From positions 4,740,033 to 4,804,032 of the forward strand of contig NZ_KB900614.1 in NCBI RefSeq assembly GCF_000379065.1: 64,000 nucleotides of DNA, written 5' to 3'. The position numbers were made by a program, and so were the translations under genes. Origin of the DNA: Salinispora mooreana (lineage in GTDB: Bacteria; Actinomycetota; Actinomycetes; Mycobacteriales; Micromonosporaceae). The notes beneath the pieces are model-generated. The model saw nothing but the letters and a program-made list of their open reading frames with translations. It had not been told where the DNA came from and did not search any database. Shown here piece after piece: positions 47,888 to 56,758 of the stretch. Position 1 is the first letter of the stretch; every line of letters begins with the position of its first letter.

Positions 47888-49669
47888 TTACCGCTGGTGC
47901 GTCTGCAACCACAGCTCCAGCAGCCCGAGCTGCCACAGTTTGTTGCTGCCGGCCGCGGCCTGCGTCGCCGCCGGGTCGGCGAGCAGTGCGTCAACGTACT
48001 CGGGCTGGAACAGCCTTCGTTCCTGGGCGGCGGGTGCCCGCAGCGCGTCGAGCACCAGCTCCCGTACCCGCCCGGAGACGTTGCGCAGCGCCGGCACCGG
48101 AAAGTATCCCTTCGGCCGGTCGATCACCTCGGCCGGCAGCACCTCCCGAGCGATCTCCCTGAGCACGCCCTTGCCGCCCTGCGCCACCTTGTGCTCGGGC
48201 GGACAGGCCGCAGCCAGCGCCACCAGGTCCTGGTCCAGGAAGGGGGTGCGGACCTCCAGCCCCCACGCCATGGACATGCTGTCCACCCGCTTGACCGGGT
48301 CGTCGGGGAGCATCCGGTGCGTGTCCAGGCGTAGCACCGCGTCCAGCGCGGTCTCCGCGCCGGGCGCGGCCAACTCGGCGACGAGCAGCTCCCGGCTGGC
48401 ATCCCGGTCGTGGGCGTACGCCGGACTGACAACCCGGGACAGCTCGGCGTGGTCGCGGTCGAAGAAGGCCGAGGCAAACACCTCCGCCGCCCCGTCCCGG
48501 GGTACCGCCGCGAGCGGCTGGTGGTAGCCGTACCCGGCGAACACCTCGTCGGCGCCCTGCCCCGACTGGGCCACCTTGACGTGCGTGGCCACCTGCTCGC
48601 TGAGCAGGTGGAAGGCCACCACGTCGTGGCTGCCCATCGGCTCGGTCATCGCGGCAATCGTGGCCTGGACCGCCGGCAGGAGGTCGTTGTCGGCGAGCCG
48701 GATCCGCCGGTGGTCGGTGCCGAAGGCCCGGGCCACCTGGTCGGAGTAGTGGAACTCGTCGCCGGCCTCGTCGCCCCGGCTGTCGAACCCGATGCTGAAC
48801 GTTTGCAGGTGGTGTTGGCCCGCCTCGGCGAGCAGGGCCACGATGAGACTGGAGTCCAGGCCACCGGAGAGCAGCACTCCGACCGGGACGTCCGCCACCA
48901 GCCGCCGGCGAACCGCCGTGCGCAGGGCGTCACCGACCGCCGCCTGCCAGTCCCGGGCATCCCGGCCGGCGTGGGCGGGGTCGCGGGCGTACTCCGGCTG
49001 CCAGTAGACGTGTTCGCGGCTGCGCCCGTCCGCCTCGACCACCCGCAGCGTCGCCGGGGGCAGCTTCCGGACGCCGCGCAGCACGGTCCGCGGCGCCGGC
49101 ACAATCGAGTGCCAGGAGAGGTAGTGGTGCAGGGCAACCGGGTCGATCTCGGTGTCCACCTCGCCGGCGTGCAGTAGTGCGGGCAGGGTTGAGGCGAAGC
49201 GCAGGCGGCCGGGGGACTCCGCCAGGTAGAGGGGCTTGATGCCGAGCCGGTCACGGGCCAGCACCAGCCGCTGGCGGGTCTGGTCGACCAGCGCGATCGC
49301 GAACATGCCGACCAGGTGGTCGACGAAGGCCTCCCCCCACTCGGCGTACGCCACCAGGATGACCTCGGTGTCACTGGTGGAGCGGAAGGTGTGCCCGGCG
49401 GCGCGGAGCTCCTCACGCAACTGCGGGTAGTTGTAGATGCACCCGTTGAAGACCAGCGCTGATCCGAGGTCCTCGCGCACCATCGGCTGAGCGCCGGTGT
49501 CGGAGAGGTCGATGATGGTGAGCCGGCGGTGTCCCAGGGCTACCCAGCCCTCCGTCCAGTGGCCGGTGTCGTCCGGGCCGCGGGACTCCATCGCCTGGCT
49601 CATCCGGATCACCGCCTCGGTGTCCGGCCTTGATCCGTCAAAACGCACTTCCCCGCTGATGCCGCACAC
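47888..49669 (-). CDS. Asparagine-synthase-family amidotransferase, N-acetylglutaminylglutamine type
   Basis: A 593-residue protein with catalytic Cys2 (VCGISGEVRFDG) of the class II glutaminase. RGPDDTGHW, GHRRLTIIDLS and VFNGCIYNYPQLR complete that domain. The synthetase domain has the PP-loop GVLLSGGLDSSLIVALL. VFNGCIYNY and TEPMGSHDVVAFHLLSEQV are close to AsnO-type enzymes that amidate N-acetylglutaminylglutamine, an osmolyte dipeptide. The partner synthetase is not in the window, so that role is inference; plain AsnB is the alternative. The GTG at 49669 is fixed by Cys2 and GGAGGGG. Confidence 0.85.
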   Translation of the reverse strand: MCGISGEVRFDGSRPDTEAVIRMSQAMESRGPDDTGHWTEGWVALGHRRLTIIDLSDTGAQPMVREDLGSALVFNGCIYNYPQLREELRAAGHTFRSTSDTEVILVAYAEWGEAFVDHLVGMFAIALVDQTRQRLVLARDRLGIKPLYLAESPGRLRFASTLPALLHAGEVDTEIDPVALHHYLSWHSIVPAPRTVLRGVRKLPPATLRVVEADGRSREHVYWQPEYARDPAHAGRDARDWQAAVGDALRTAVRRRLVADVPVGVLLSGGLDSSLIVALLAEAGQHHLQTFSIGFDSRGDEAGDEFHYSDQVARAFGTDHRRIRLADNDLLPAVQATIAAMTEPMGSHDVVAFHLLSEQVATHVKVAQSGQGADEVFAGYGYHQPLAAVPRDGAAEVFASAFFDRDHAELSRVVSPAYAHDRDASRELLVAELAAPGAETALDAVLRLDTHRMLPDDPVKRVDSMSMAWGLEVRTPFLDQDLVALAAACPPEHKVAQGGKGVLREIAREVLPAEVIDRPKGYFPVPALRNVSGRVRELVLDALRAPAAQERRLFQPEYVDALLADPAATQAAAGSNKLWQLGLLELWLQTHQR

Positions 49670-49787
49670 GCTCAGTGCCCCTCCGGCCGCTGTCCGGCGG
49701 TCCGGGCGGGTCGATGGCCGAACGTCGAATCCATGGCCACCGTCCCGTCGCACCGTCTCACCTGGCCACCGGGCATGGCCCGGGCCC

Positions 49788-49870
49788 CGTCCCGATCACG
49801 GGTGCGGCGGGTACCCGTGATCGGGACGCTCAAACCCGGCCCGGTGCCCGCCGCCGTCCGGGCCGGGTTT
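49788..49870. terminator. Two tandem strong hairpins in a divergent spacer
   Basis: The first stem is CGTCCCGATCACGGGT (49788-49803) with ACCCGTGATCGGGACG (49813-49828), 16 bp perfect. The second is AAACCCGGCCCGG (49832-49844) with CCGGGCCGGGTTT (49858-49870), 13 bp, ending in a short T-run on plus. Both lie between the divergent amidotransferase and ABC genes, where no terminator is needed for either. The rest of the 322-base gap has only the palindrome at 49931. Confidence 0.75.
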
Positions 49871-49930
49871 CGAGCCGGATCCGAGACCGGTATAGCGTGG
49901 CGCAGGACTCCTAGGGTGGTGTCGATCGGT

Positions 49931-49942
49931 TCACCCGGGTGA
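49931..49942. promoter_or_regulatory. 12-bp palindrome upstream of the second ABC exporter
   Basis: TCACCCGGGTGA is self-complementary and lies 50 bases before the ATPase start. It is a possible operator or chance in GC-rich DNA. Confidence 0.3.
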
Positions 49943-49991
49943 GGTACCGGACGCGCGCAACCGGCGCGAACTGACGGCGACAGGAGACCCC

Positions 49992-50921
49992 ATGCCCGCT
50001 ATCGCGGTTGACGGACTGGTGAAGAGCTTCGGTGCGGTCCGCGCACTCGACGGGCTCAACCTGCGGGTGGAGGCGGGGGAGGTGCACGGCTTCCTCGGGC
50101 CCAACGGTTCCGGAAAGTCCACCACCATCCGCGTCCTGCTCGGGCTGCTGCGTGGTGACGCCGGCAAGGTGCGGCTGCTCGACGGTGACCCGTGGCACGA
50201 CGCGGTGGCGCTGCACCGCCGACTCGCCTACGTGCCCGGTGACGTGAACCTGTGGCCCAACCTCTCCGGTGGGGAGGCGATCGACCTGTTCGGGGCCCTG
50301 CGCGGTGGCTTGGACCAGCGCCGTCGCGACGAGCTGCTGGAGCGATTCGACCTCGACCCGACCAAGAAGTGCCGGGCCTACTCCAAGGGCAACCGGCAGA
50401 AGGTGGCGATCGTCGCCGCCTTCGCCTCCGACGTCGAGCTGTACGTGCTCGACGAGCCGACCTCCGGGCTCGACCCGTTGATGGAGGCGGTGTTCCAGGA
50501 TGAGGTGCGGCGGCTCACCGGCAACGGCGCCACGGTGCTGCTCTCCAGTCACGTGCTCGCCGAGGTGGAGGCGCTCTGCGACCGGGTCAGCATCATCCGC
50601 GCCGGCCGTACCGTTGAGTCCGGCTCCCTGAGTGAACTGCGGCACCTCGCCCGCACCACGGTCACCGTCGACACGGCGCGCCCGTTGACCGGCGTCGCGG
50701 AGCTACCCGGCGTACACGAGGTCCGGGCCGTTGACGGCCGGGTCCGGTTGGAGGTCGAGCCGGAGCACCTCGACGCGTTGCTCGCCCACCTGATCCGCTT
50801 CGAGGTCCGGGCCCTGGTGAGCGCACCGCCCACCCTGGAGGAGCTGTTCCTGCGGCACTACGACGGGGCCGACGACGGTCGGGCCGCCGTGGCCGACAGC
50901 GGCGCGGAGCGGGCCCGGTGA
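49992..50921 (+). CDS. ABC exporter ATP-binding protein (second system)
   Basis: A 309-residue ATPase closely paralogous to the one at 11950. It shares the GPNGSGKSTT Walker A, LAYVPGDVNLWPNLSGGEAI, the unusual YSKGNRQKVAIVAAFAS signature and LDEPTSGLDPLMEAVFQ. C-terminal accessory region similar. The ATG follows AGGAGACCCC. It overlaps the permease by GTGA. Substrate unknown; the family exports hydrophobic or antibiotic-like compounds. Confidence 0.9.
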   Translation: MPAIAVDGLVKSFGAVRALDGLNLRVEAGEVHGFLGPNGSGKSTTIRVLLGLLRGDAGKVRLLDGDPWHDAVALHRRLAYVPGDVNLWPNLSGGEAIDLFGALRGGLDQRRRDELLERFDLDPTKKCRAYSKGNRQKVAIVAAFASDVELYVLDEPTSGLDPLMEAVFQDEVRRLTGNGATVLLSSHVLAEVEALCDRVSIIRAGRTVESGSLSELRHLARTTVTVDTARPLTGVAELPGVHEVRAVDGRVRLEVEPEHLDALLAHLIRFEVRALVSAPPTLEELFLRHYDGADDGRAAVADSGAERAR

Positions 50922-52540
50922 GCGCGTTCACCGGCACCGGCCGACTGGCCCGGCTCGTCCTGCGCCGCGACCGGATCAAGCTCGGGGCCTGGCTGCTCGG
51001 TACGCCGTTGCTCGGGTTCGCCCTCGCCGGTAGCGTCATCGAGTTCTACCCCGACGAGGCCGCTCGTCTCAGCTATGCCGATACCGCGCTCACCAGCGTG
51101 GTGGCGCGCGCCTTCAACGGGCCGATCTTCAACGCCGAGCTGGGCTCGATCGTCGTCGCCGAGGCATACCTGACGCTAACCCTGCTCGCCGCCCTGGTCA
51201 GCACGTTCGCCGTCGTCCGGCACACCCGACAGAACGAGGAGACCGGCCGGGCGGAGCTGCTCGGTGCGGCCGTCGTCGGTCGGCACGCGTTGCTCACCGC
51301 CCCGTTGCTTGTTGTCGTCGGGGCGAACGCCGCCGCCGGCCTACTCCTCGGGCTGGCCTTCGCCGCCGCCGGCCTGCCACTGGCCGGATCCCTCGCCGCT
51401 GGCGGGGCGGTCGGCGGAGTCGGCGTCGCCTTCACCGCTGTCACCGCCGTCGCCGCCCAGCTCACGGTCACCTCCCGGGGTGCGAACGCGCTGGCCGCGG
51501 CCACCGTCGGGGTGGCGTTCCTGCTCCGTGCCGCCGGGGATGTCCTCGGTGAGCGGGACGGCCTGCAACTGGTGAGCGCCTGGCCGTCCTGGCTCTCCCC
51601 GCTCGGCTGGGGCAACCAGGTACGCGCGTTCGGTGCCGAGCGGTGGTGGGTTCTGGGCCTGCCGGTCGTGTTGCTGGTCGGCGCCACCCTGGCCGCGTTC
51701 GGTCTCGCCCGCCGACGGGACCTCGGCGCCGGGCTGCTCAGCGACCGGCGGGGGCCGGCTCGTGCCGCCGCCGGCCTGCTCAGCCCGAGTGGACTGCTCT
51801 GGCGGCTGCACCGCGGCTCCCTGGTCGGCTGGTCGGTGGCGGTGGCGATCCTCGGGATATCGATGGGCTTCGCCGCGGACGAGGTCAACGACGTGATCGC
51901 CGAGAACCCGGCCGCCGCCGAGCTGATCGCCGCGATGGGGGGCGGGGTCGACGACCTGGTTGACGCGTTCCTCGCCGCGATGCTGGGGGTGTTCGCGTTG
52001 GCCATCGGCGCGTACGTGGTGCAGGCGTTGCTGCGTACCCGCGCCGACGAGTCGGGTGGCGTCCTGGAGGCGGTACTCGCGACCGCGGTGGGTCGGGTTC
52101 GCTGGCTGACCACCCAGGTGGTGGGCGCCGTCCTGGGCGCGGCGGTCCTCGTGTCGCTGGCCGGGCTCGCGACCGGCCTCGGCTACGGACTCGCGGCCGG
52201 TGATCCGGGCAGGTGGGCGCTTCGCCTGGGCGGCGCCGGGCTGCTGCAACTACCGGCGTTGCTGGTGGTGGCGGGCTTGGTGACCGCGCTGCTCGGGTTG
52301 GTTCCCCGGTGGTCGGTGTCGCTGTCCTGGGCGGTGCTGATCGGGTTCCTGCTGTTGGGACAGCTCGGCGCGGTGCTCGACCTCCCGCAGGCGGTGCTCA
52401 ACCTCTCGCCGTACACCCATGTCCCCGCAGTGCCGGCGGTCGAGGCGACCGTGCCGCCGTTGGTGCTGCTCACCGCCGTGGCCGGTGCACTGCTCACCGC
52501 CGGGCTGGCCGGCTTCCGCCGCCGCGACGTCCCCAGCTGA
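50918..52540 (+). CDS. ABC-2 exporter permease (second system)
   Basis: A 540-residue membrane protein with about 12 helices in two halves, paralogous to the permease at 12858. It shares VRHTRQNEETGRAELLGAAVVGRHA, LSPLGWGNQVRAF, RRRDLGAGLL and WRLHRGSLVGWSVAVAILG. It starts with GTG overlapping the ATPase stop and ends 25 bases before a convergent gene. Confidence 0.88.
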   Translation: MSAFTGTGRLARLVLRRDRIKLGAWLLGTPLLGFALAGSVIEFYPDEAARLSYADTALTSVVARAFNGPIFNAELGSIVVAEAYLTLTLLAALVSTFAVVRHTRQNEETGRAELLGAAVVGRHALLTAPLLVVVGANAAAGLLLGLAFAAAGLPLAGSLAAGGAVGGVGVAFTAVTAVAAQLTVTSRGANALAAATVGVAFLLRAAGDVLGERDGLQLVSAWPSWLSPLGWGNQVRAFGAERWWVLGLPVVLLVGATLAAFGLARRRDLGAGLLSDRRGPARAAAGLLSPSGLLWRLHRGSLVGWSVAVAILGISMGFAADEVNDVIAENPAAAELIAAMGGGVDDLVDAFLAAMLGVFALAIGAYVVQALLRTRADESGGVLEAVLATAVGRVRWLTTQVVGAVLGAAVLVSLAGLATGLGYGLAAGDPGRWALRLGGAGLLQLPALLVVAGLVTALLGLVPRWSVSLSWAVLIGFLLLGQLGAVLDLPQAVLNLSPYTHVPAVPAVEATVPPLVLLTAVAGALLTAGLAGFRRRDVPS

Positions 52541-52565
52541 GTGGCTCGCAGCTCGAGTCCGGGCG

Positions 52566-53543
52566 CTAGCCGGAGACCTCGGGCTCCGGCTCCGGTTCGG
52601 ACTCCGGGCCGGTGTGGCGTTGGCGTAGCAGTTCACCGCTCCACCGCGCGGCGGCCCGCTGCTCGGAGAGGATCCGCTCCCGGGCGCGGGCCAGCTCCTC
52701 GCGGACCGCTTCCGAGAGGTCGGCGTCGGGCAGGTCGGCGAGGATCGCCGACCAGCGTCGGTTGAGCTGCTCGGCGTAGCGGGCGCGGCGGAGGAGCTCC
52801 TCGTGCCGGCAGTCCAGCGCGATCACGCGCTCCCAGTAGGGCTGGAGGGCTTGACGGACTCGCTCATCGAGCTGCACCCATGCTGTGGGACGGCAGGTCA
52901 CCGTCTGACCACCGCGCTCGAACGACCACGGTTCCTGCTGGGCGAGCTTCCGCTGAAGCTGCGCTTCCAGCTCACCGGCCCGGTGCGGTGCGACGGTACG
53001 GGCGAGGTCGCCGGCGATGCTGGTGAGCCGCTGGGTGGCCGGTGGCAGAAAGTAGTGGGCGTACCAGGCGAGCTGATCCGGTCGCAGTCCCTGCGAACGC
53101 CAGGTGAGGTCGGCGCGGATAGTGAAGGTGAAGACGTAACCCCGGGCGAAGACGGTGATCGGACCGGCGGGCTCACGCCGTTCGATCGGATCCTGTGGTG
53201 GGGACGGTGCCGGCCCCTGCTTCGCGGCCGTGTCGACCGTACGGGCCACCGTGAGCAGCCACCGCCACAGCCGCTGGGTGGCCGGTGCCAGCCGGGCGGC
53301 GAGTCGCCGGGCCGCTGAGATCAGCCGGGTGGCGAACGGACGGGCCGCTGGTGCCAGCCGGGCGATAACTCGGCGCGCTCCGGCCGCCAGCCGGGCGACG
53401 CTTCGTCGGCACGCTCGCACCAGCCGGGCCCAGCGGCCCGGTCGCCCGGGATCCGGCGCGCCCTGGCGATGCTGACGCGGATCGGGGGGTGTGGCCTCCG
53501 CAGGCGCCTCCGCAGGCGCCTGCGCCGGCGGGCCGTCGGCCAT
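52566..53543 (-). CDS. Unknown protein with 11-residue amphipathic repeats
   Basis: A 325-residue protein of unknown family. Residues 1-38 are Pro/Ala-rich. Residues 39-93 are five tandem 11-residue repeats of the form ARLxxxARRxx (for example ARLAAGARRVI, TRLISAARRLA), Arg-rich and strongly amphipathic. A folded-looking part follows (about 125-290; PITVFARGYVFTFTIRADLTWRSQG, then long helices) and a Glu/Pro tail ends it. The ATG at 53543 has GAGGGAGG upstream, deciding against the start seven codons earlier. The repeat helix probably lies on a membrane; that is inference. Confidence 0.72.
   Translation of the reverse strand: MADGPPAQAPAEAPAEATPPDPRQHRQGAPDPGRPGRWARLVRACRRSVARLAAGARRVIARLAPAARPFATRLISAARRLAARLAPATQRLWRWLLTVARTVDTAAKQGPAPSPPQDPIERREPAGPITVFARGYVFTFTIRADLTWRSQGLRPDQLAWYAHYFLPPATQRLTSIAGDLARTVAPHRAGELEAQLQRKLAQQEPWSFERGGQTVTCRPTAWVQLDERVRQALQPYWERVIALDCRHEELLRRARYAEQLNRRWSAILADLPDADLSEAVREELARARERILSEQRAAARWSGELLRQRHTGPESEPEPEPEVSG
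53265..53429 (-). repeat. Five 33-bp coding repeats (11-residue units)
   Basis: These encode residues 39-93 of the preceding protein as five adjacent units starting ARL or TRL. The DNA repeats are degenerate, so the periodicity is kept at protein level. Eleven-residue periodicity gives a 3-11 helix with one continuous apolar face, as in apolipoprotein- or synuclein-like membrane helices. Confidence 0.75.
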
Positions 53544-53728
53544 GTCGCCTCCCTCGTCCGTCAACCGGTCCGCCGGGCCGAGCGGTGGTGCGGTCGGTGC
53601 CAGGTACGAGGGGGTGCCGGCAGGTGCGGTGTCGCCGCCTACTCACGTTAACAAGGACCGGGCCAGTGGGCCGGCAGCGGCACGGCGTGCCGATCGGCGC
53701 TCGGCTGACAGTGCGAGAGGATCCAGCC

Positions 53729-54997
53729 GTGAGTAGCGTCGTCGCCCCGGCCGCCGCACGGTCGGTGCTGGCTGCCCGGACTGGGGTCGTGGTGGTGTTC
53801 GCCCTCAACGGCTTCGTTATCGGGTCCTGGTTCTCCCGGGTGCCGGCGGTCCGGGAGACGCTGGACCTCTCCGCGGGCCGGCTCGGGTTGCTGTTACTCG
53901 CGATGTCGGTCGGTGCGGTGGTGGCGATGCCCATCTCTGGTCTGGTCGTTCAACGGCTGGGCACCGCCCGGACGGTGGTGGTGGCGGCGCTGACGCTCTC
54001 GGTCGGACTGCTGGTAACCGGTGTGTGTGCGAGCGTGGCCGGCTGGCCGCCCGGGGTGGCGGTGGGGCTGTTTGTCTTTGGCTACGGCACCGGTACCTGT
54101 GATGTCGCGATGAACATCGAGGGTGCTGCGGTGGAGCGGCGGCTCGGTCGTACGGTGATGCCACGGTTTCACGCGGCGTGGAGCCTGGGTTCGGTGGCGG
54201 GGGCGGCTCTTGGTGCGGTGGCCGCTGAGCTGGGGCTGGTGTTGGCTCTTCACTTGCCGCTGGTCGGCGGGGCGGTACTGGTCGGGATGGTCTTCGGTGT
54301 TCGAGAGTTTCTGCCGGCTGCCGAGACGACATCGGCCGGCGGCGCGGTGTCGCCGGCGGCCCGCCGTCGTTCGCTGTTGGCGGCCTGGCGGGAGCCACGG
54401 ACCCTGCTGATCGGTCTGTTTGTGTTGGTCGCGGCGTTCAGTGAGGGGAGCGCCACCGACTGGGTCGCGATTGCGTTCGTTGATGGGTATGGCGTCAGCG
54501 AGGCGGCCGGGGCCGTCGTGTACGGGATCTTCGTGGTCGGCATGACCATTGGCCGGATCACCGGCACCCTCGCCCTGGACCGGTGGGGGCGGGTGCCGGT
54601 GCTCAGCGGTGCGATCCTGCTCGCGGTGGCCGGCGTGAGCGTGGCGGTACTGGCTGAATCCGAGCCGGTGGCGGCCGTCGGCGTGGCGTTGTGGGGCCTC
54701 GGCGGCTCGCTCAGCTTTCCGGTGGGGATGAGTGCGGCGGCCGACGAGGAGGAGCGTGCCCCGGCCCGGGTCAGCGTCGTCGCCGCGATCGGCTACACCG
54801 CGTTCCTCGCCGACCCGCCCTTGCTCGGCCTGATCGGGGACCGGGTCGGGACACTGCACGCCCTGCTGGTGGTGCCGATCTTGCTGCTGTTGTCGGTCGT
54901 GTTGGTGCCAGCCACCCGTCCTCCTCGCGGACGCCCGAGTGATCACCGTGCCCGTCGTCGCCGGGGCAGGGATCCGAGCCGGCGAAGGAAACTCTGA
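53729..54997 (+). CDS. MFS transporter (first copy), with C-terminal extension
   Basis: A 422-residue major facilitator with 12 helices, FucP/YbjJ-like. It shares with the copy at 56827 the segments FALNGF.IGSW, YGTGTCDVAMNIEGAAVERR, MPRFHAAWSLGSVAGA and FSEGSATDWVAIAFVDGYGV. The GTG at 53729 follows GAGAGG. The other copy ends after ATRPPR, whereas this one runs on about 22 Arg-rich residues, which suggests a lost stop. Substrate unknown, possibly a sugar. Confidence 0.85.
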   Translation: MSSVVAPAAARSVLAARTGVVVVFALNGFVIGSWFSRVPAVRETLDLSAGRLGLLLLAMSVGAVVAMPISGLVVQRLGTARTVVVAALTLSVGLLVTGVCASVAGWPPGVAVGLFVFGYGTGTCDVAMNIEGAAVERRLGRTVMPRFHAAWSLGSVAGAALGAVAAELGLVLALHLPLVGGAVLVGMVFGVREFLPAAETTSAGGAVSPAARRRSLLAAWREPRTLLIGLFVLVAAFSEGSATDWVAIAFVDGYGVSEAAGAVVYGIFVVGMTIGRITGTLALDRWGRVPVLSGAILLAVAGVSVAVLAESEPVAAVGVALWGLGGSLSFPVGMSAAADEEERAPARVSVVAAIGYTAFLADPPLLGLIGDRVGTLHALLVVPILLLLSVVLVPATRPPRGRPSDHRARRRRGRDPSRRRKL

Positions 54998-55131
54998 GGC
55001 GGACACCCGATGGTGGATAGCCGGGGCAGCTCGACAGCGAGAAACCGGACGTACCCGATCCCATCGCGCACGGCGGATGAGCCGCACCCCCGCAGCGGCC
55101 TCGCGCTGCTGTCGCCGGCGGACAAGACTCA

Positions 55132-55578
55132 TCAGCTATGTGGCGGTGCCACGCTCTCCAGCTCGTCAATGCTGCCGGACATGATCGTGCGAATATGCGC
55201 GGTGGTGTGCGCCAACGGCCAGTCCCACCAGGCAAGCGCCATCAGGCGGGCAAACTCTTCTTCGTGGAGGCGGCGGCGGATCACCCGGGCCGGGTTGCCG
55301 CCGACGATGCTGTATTCGGGGACATCGTCAACCACAACAGATCCAGAAGCAACGATCGCCCCGCTGCCGATGTGGACGCCGGGCATAATCATCGGAAACG
55401 GGAAGGTCGAGGGCCCGTCCATGCGGTGATTGGCGCCGGTCGGATCGTCCGGGTCATCGTAGTAGGTGAACTCCCCAACCTCGATCAGCGGCGAGGTGAT
55501 CAGTGGCTTCAGCAGCACCACACGTGGCTGTTCGGGCATCGGATGTAGGACATCCGGATCGGCTGGAGTGCCCGTCAT
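55132..55578 (-). CDS. Vat/CatB-type hexapeptide acetyltransferase, internally shortened
   Basis: A 148-residue protein that matches xenobiotic acetyltransferases at both ends: LHPMPEQPRVVLLKPLITSPLIEVGEFTYYDDPDDPT, then GANHRMDGPSTFPFP, then MPGVHIGSGAIVASGSVVVDDVPEYSIVGGNPARVI and AWWDWPLAHTTAHIRTIMSG. Family members are about 205-215 residues. Two in-frame pieces appear missing: between DDPT and GANH (part of the first beta-helix), and between FPFP and MPGV (normally ...VGNDVWIGYRAL...). It keeps the active-site GANH histidine, but the trimer fold is probably broken. The ATG follows AAGGACG. Confidence 0.78.
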   Translation of the reverse strand: MTGTPADPDVLHPMPEQPRVVLLKPLITSPLIEVGEFTYYDDPDDPTGANHRMDGPSTFPFPMIMPGVHIGSGAIVASGSVVVDDVPEYSIVGGNPARVIRRRLHEEEFARLMALAWWDWPLAHTTAHIRTIMSGSIDELESVAPPHS

Positions 55579-55672
55579 CGCAACGTCCTTCTGGGTAAGA
55601 AGTGGAAACCGGGACTGTAGCGCCCAGGCGGGAGGCTGTCACCGCGCCCGTTTTGCGGAGAAGCGCGTTGCG

Positions 55673-56659
55673 TCAGCCGCTCATCCGGTGCACCGGGCGG
55701 GACGGAAAGAGCGTTGGCGGCAGGACCGCGTCGCCGTTGAGTACGGCGGTCACGGCGGCTGTCGCGATTCCGGCCACCGGGTGGGTGGACGTGGTGAGCG
55801 AGGGGTTGGTCATCGCGGCCAGTGGGGTGTCGTCGAAGCCGGTCACCGCGATGTCCCCGGGGACCTGGACGCCATCCCGAAGGAGCCCGTTGAGCACGCC
55901 GAACGAGGTCACGTCGCTGGCGCCGACGATCGCGTCGGTGTCCGGCCAGCGGGCCAGAACCTCCCGGGCCGCGGCACGACCTCGGTCCGCGGTGAAGTCA
56001 CCCCGGACCAACCGGGGCGGTAGCCCCGCCGCGCGCAGCACTGACCGGTAGGCGCGCACCGAGCGGCCGGCACAGGGCAGCCAGCGAGAACCACTGATCA
56101 TGGCGATGTGGCGGCGGCCCGTCGCGTACAGGTGCTCTACCAGTGCTGTGGTGCCACCGCCGTTGTCGATGTCGAAGGAGGCCACCACGGGGGAGCCGAC
56201 GCCGAGCGAGGCGACCCGGCCCCGCAGCGTCGGCGGCACGGCGGCCAGGACCGCGGGGGTGGTGTTGACCAGGACCAGCCCGCTCACCCCGCGCTGCTCG
56301 GCGAGCCGGCGTAGCTGGGTCAGATCCCGGGTCGGCAGCCAGTGCAGGGCCACGCCGACGCCGTGCGGGGCGCACACCCGGGCGGCGGCGCCGACAACCT
56401 GGTCGACGTACGGGTCCTCGAGCACCCGGGGCGAAGTGCCGTGGACCACCATGACCAGCCGGACACCGGTGCCGCGGACCAGGGCGCGGGCGGCCAGGTC
56501 CGGTACGTAGCCGAGTTGTTCGGCGGCGGCAGTGACCCGGTCGCGGGTGTGGGCCGCGGCGTACCCGTTGTTGGCCAGCACCCGAGAGGCGGTGGCCCGG
56601 GAGACGTCGGCCGCCCGCGCCACATCCGCCAGAGTCGGCGCGCGCTGCGGTGCCGGCAT
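55673..56659 (-). CDS. LacI-family regulator
   Basis: A 328-residue repressor. The N-terminal helix-turn-helix and hinge are TLADVARAADVSRATASRVLANNGYA with YVPDLAARALV. The periplasmic-binding-like effector domain shows SGLVLVNTT, ALVEHLYATGRRHIAMISG, IVGASDVTSFGVLNGL and VTGFDDTPLA. The ATG at 56659 follows GGGGAGGGG. It is divergent from the second MFS copy, with a 16-bp palindrome in between, so it most likely controls that transporter in response to a sugar-like inducer. Confidence 0.92.
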   Translation of the reverse strand: MPAPQRAPTLADVARAADVSRATASRVLANNGYAAAHTRDRVTAAAEQLGYVPDLAARALVRGTGVRLVMVVHGTSPRVLEDPYVDQVVGAAARVCAPHGVGVALHWLPTRDLTQLRRLAEQRGVSGLVLVNTTPAVLAAVPPTLRGRVASLGVGSPVVASFDIDNGGGTTALVEHLYATGRRHIAMISGSRWLPCAGRSVRAYRSVLRAAGLPPRLVRGDFTADRGRAAAREVLARWPDTDAIVGASDVTSFGVLNGLLRDGVQVPGDIAVTGFDDTPLAAMTNPSLTTSTHPVAGIATAAVTAVLNGDAVLPPTLFPSRPVHRMSG

Positions 56660-56758
56660 CGTGATCCCCTCCCCGTTCCCGCCGCCGGGCGACGTGTGTG
56701 GTCAGGACATTATTGCTCGGCTCGACGGCGATGGCCTGCGAAGACTTTTCGGTTTGCA

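Noticed and set aside
49931..49942. Confident regulator site at TCACCCGGGTGA
   Set aside because: Twelve bases of palindromic GC are not rare here; listed only as a low-confidence site.
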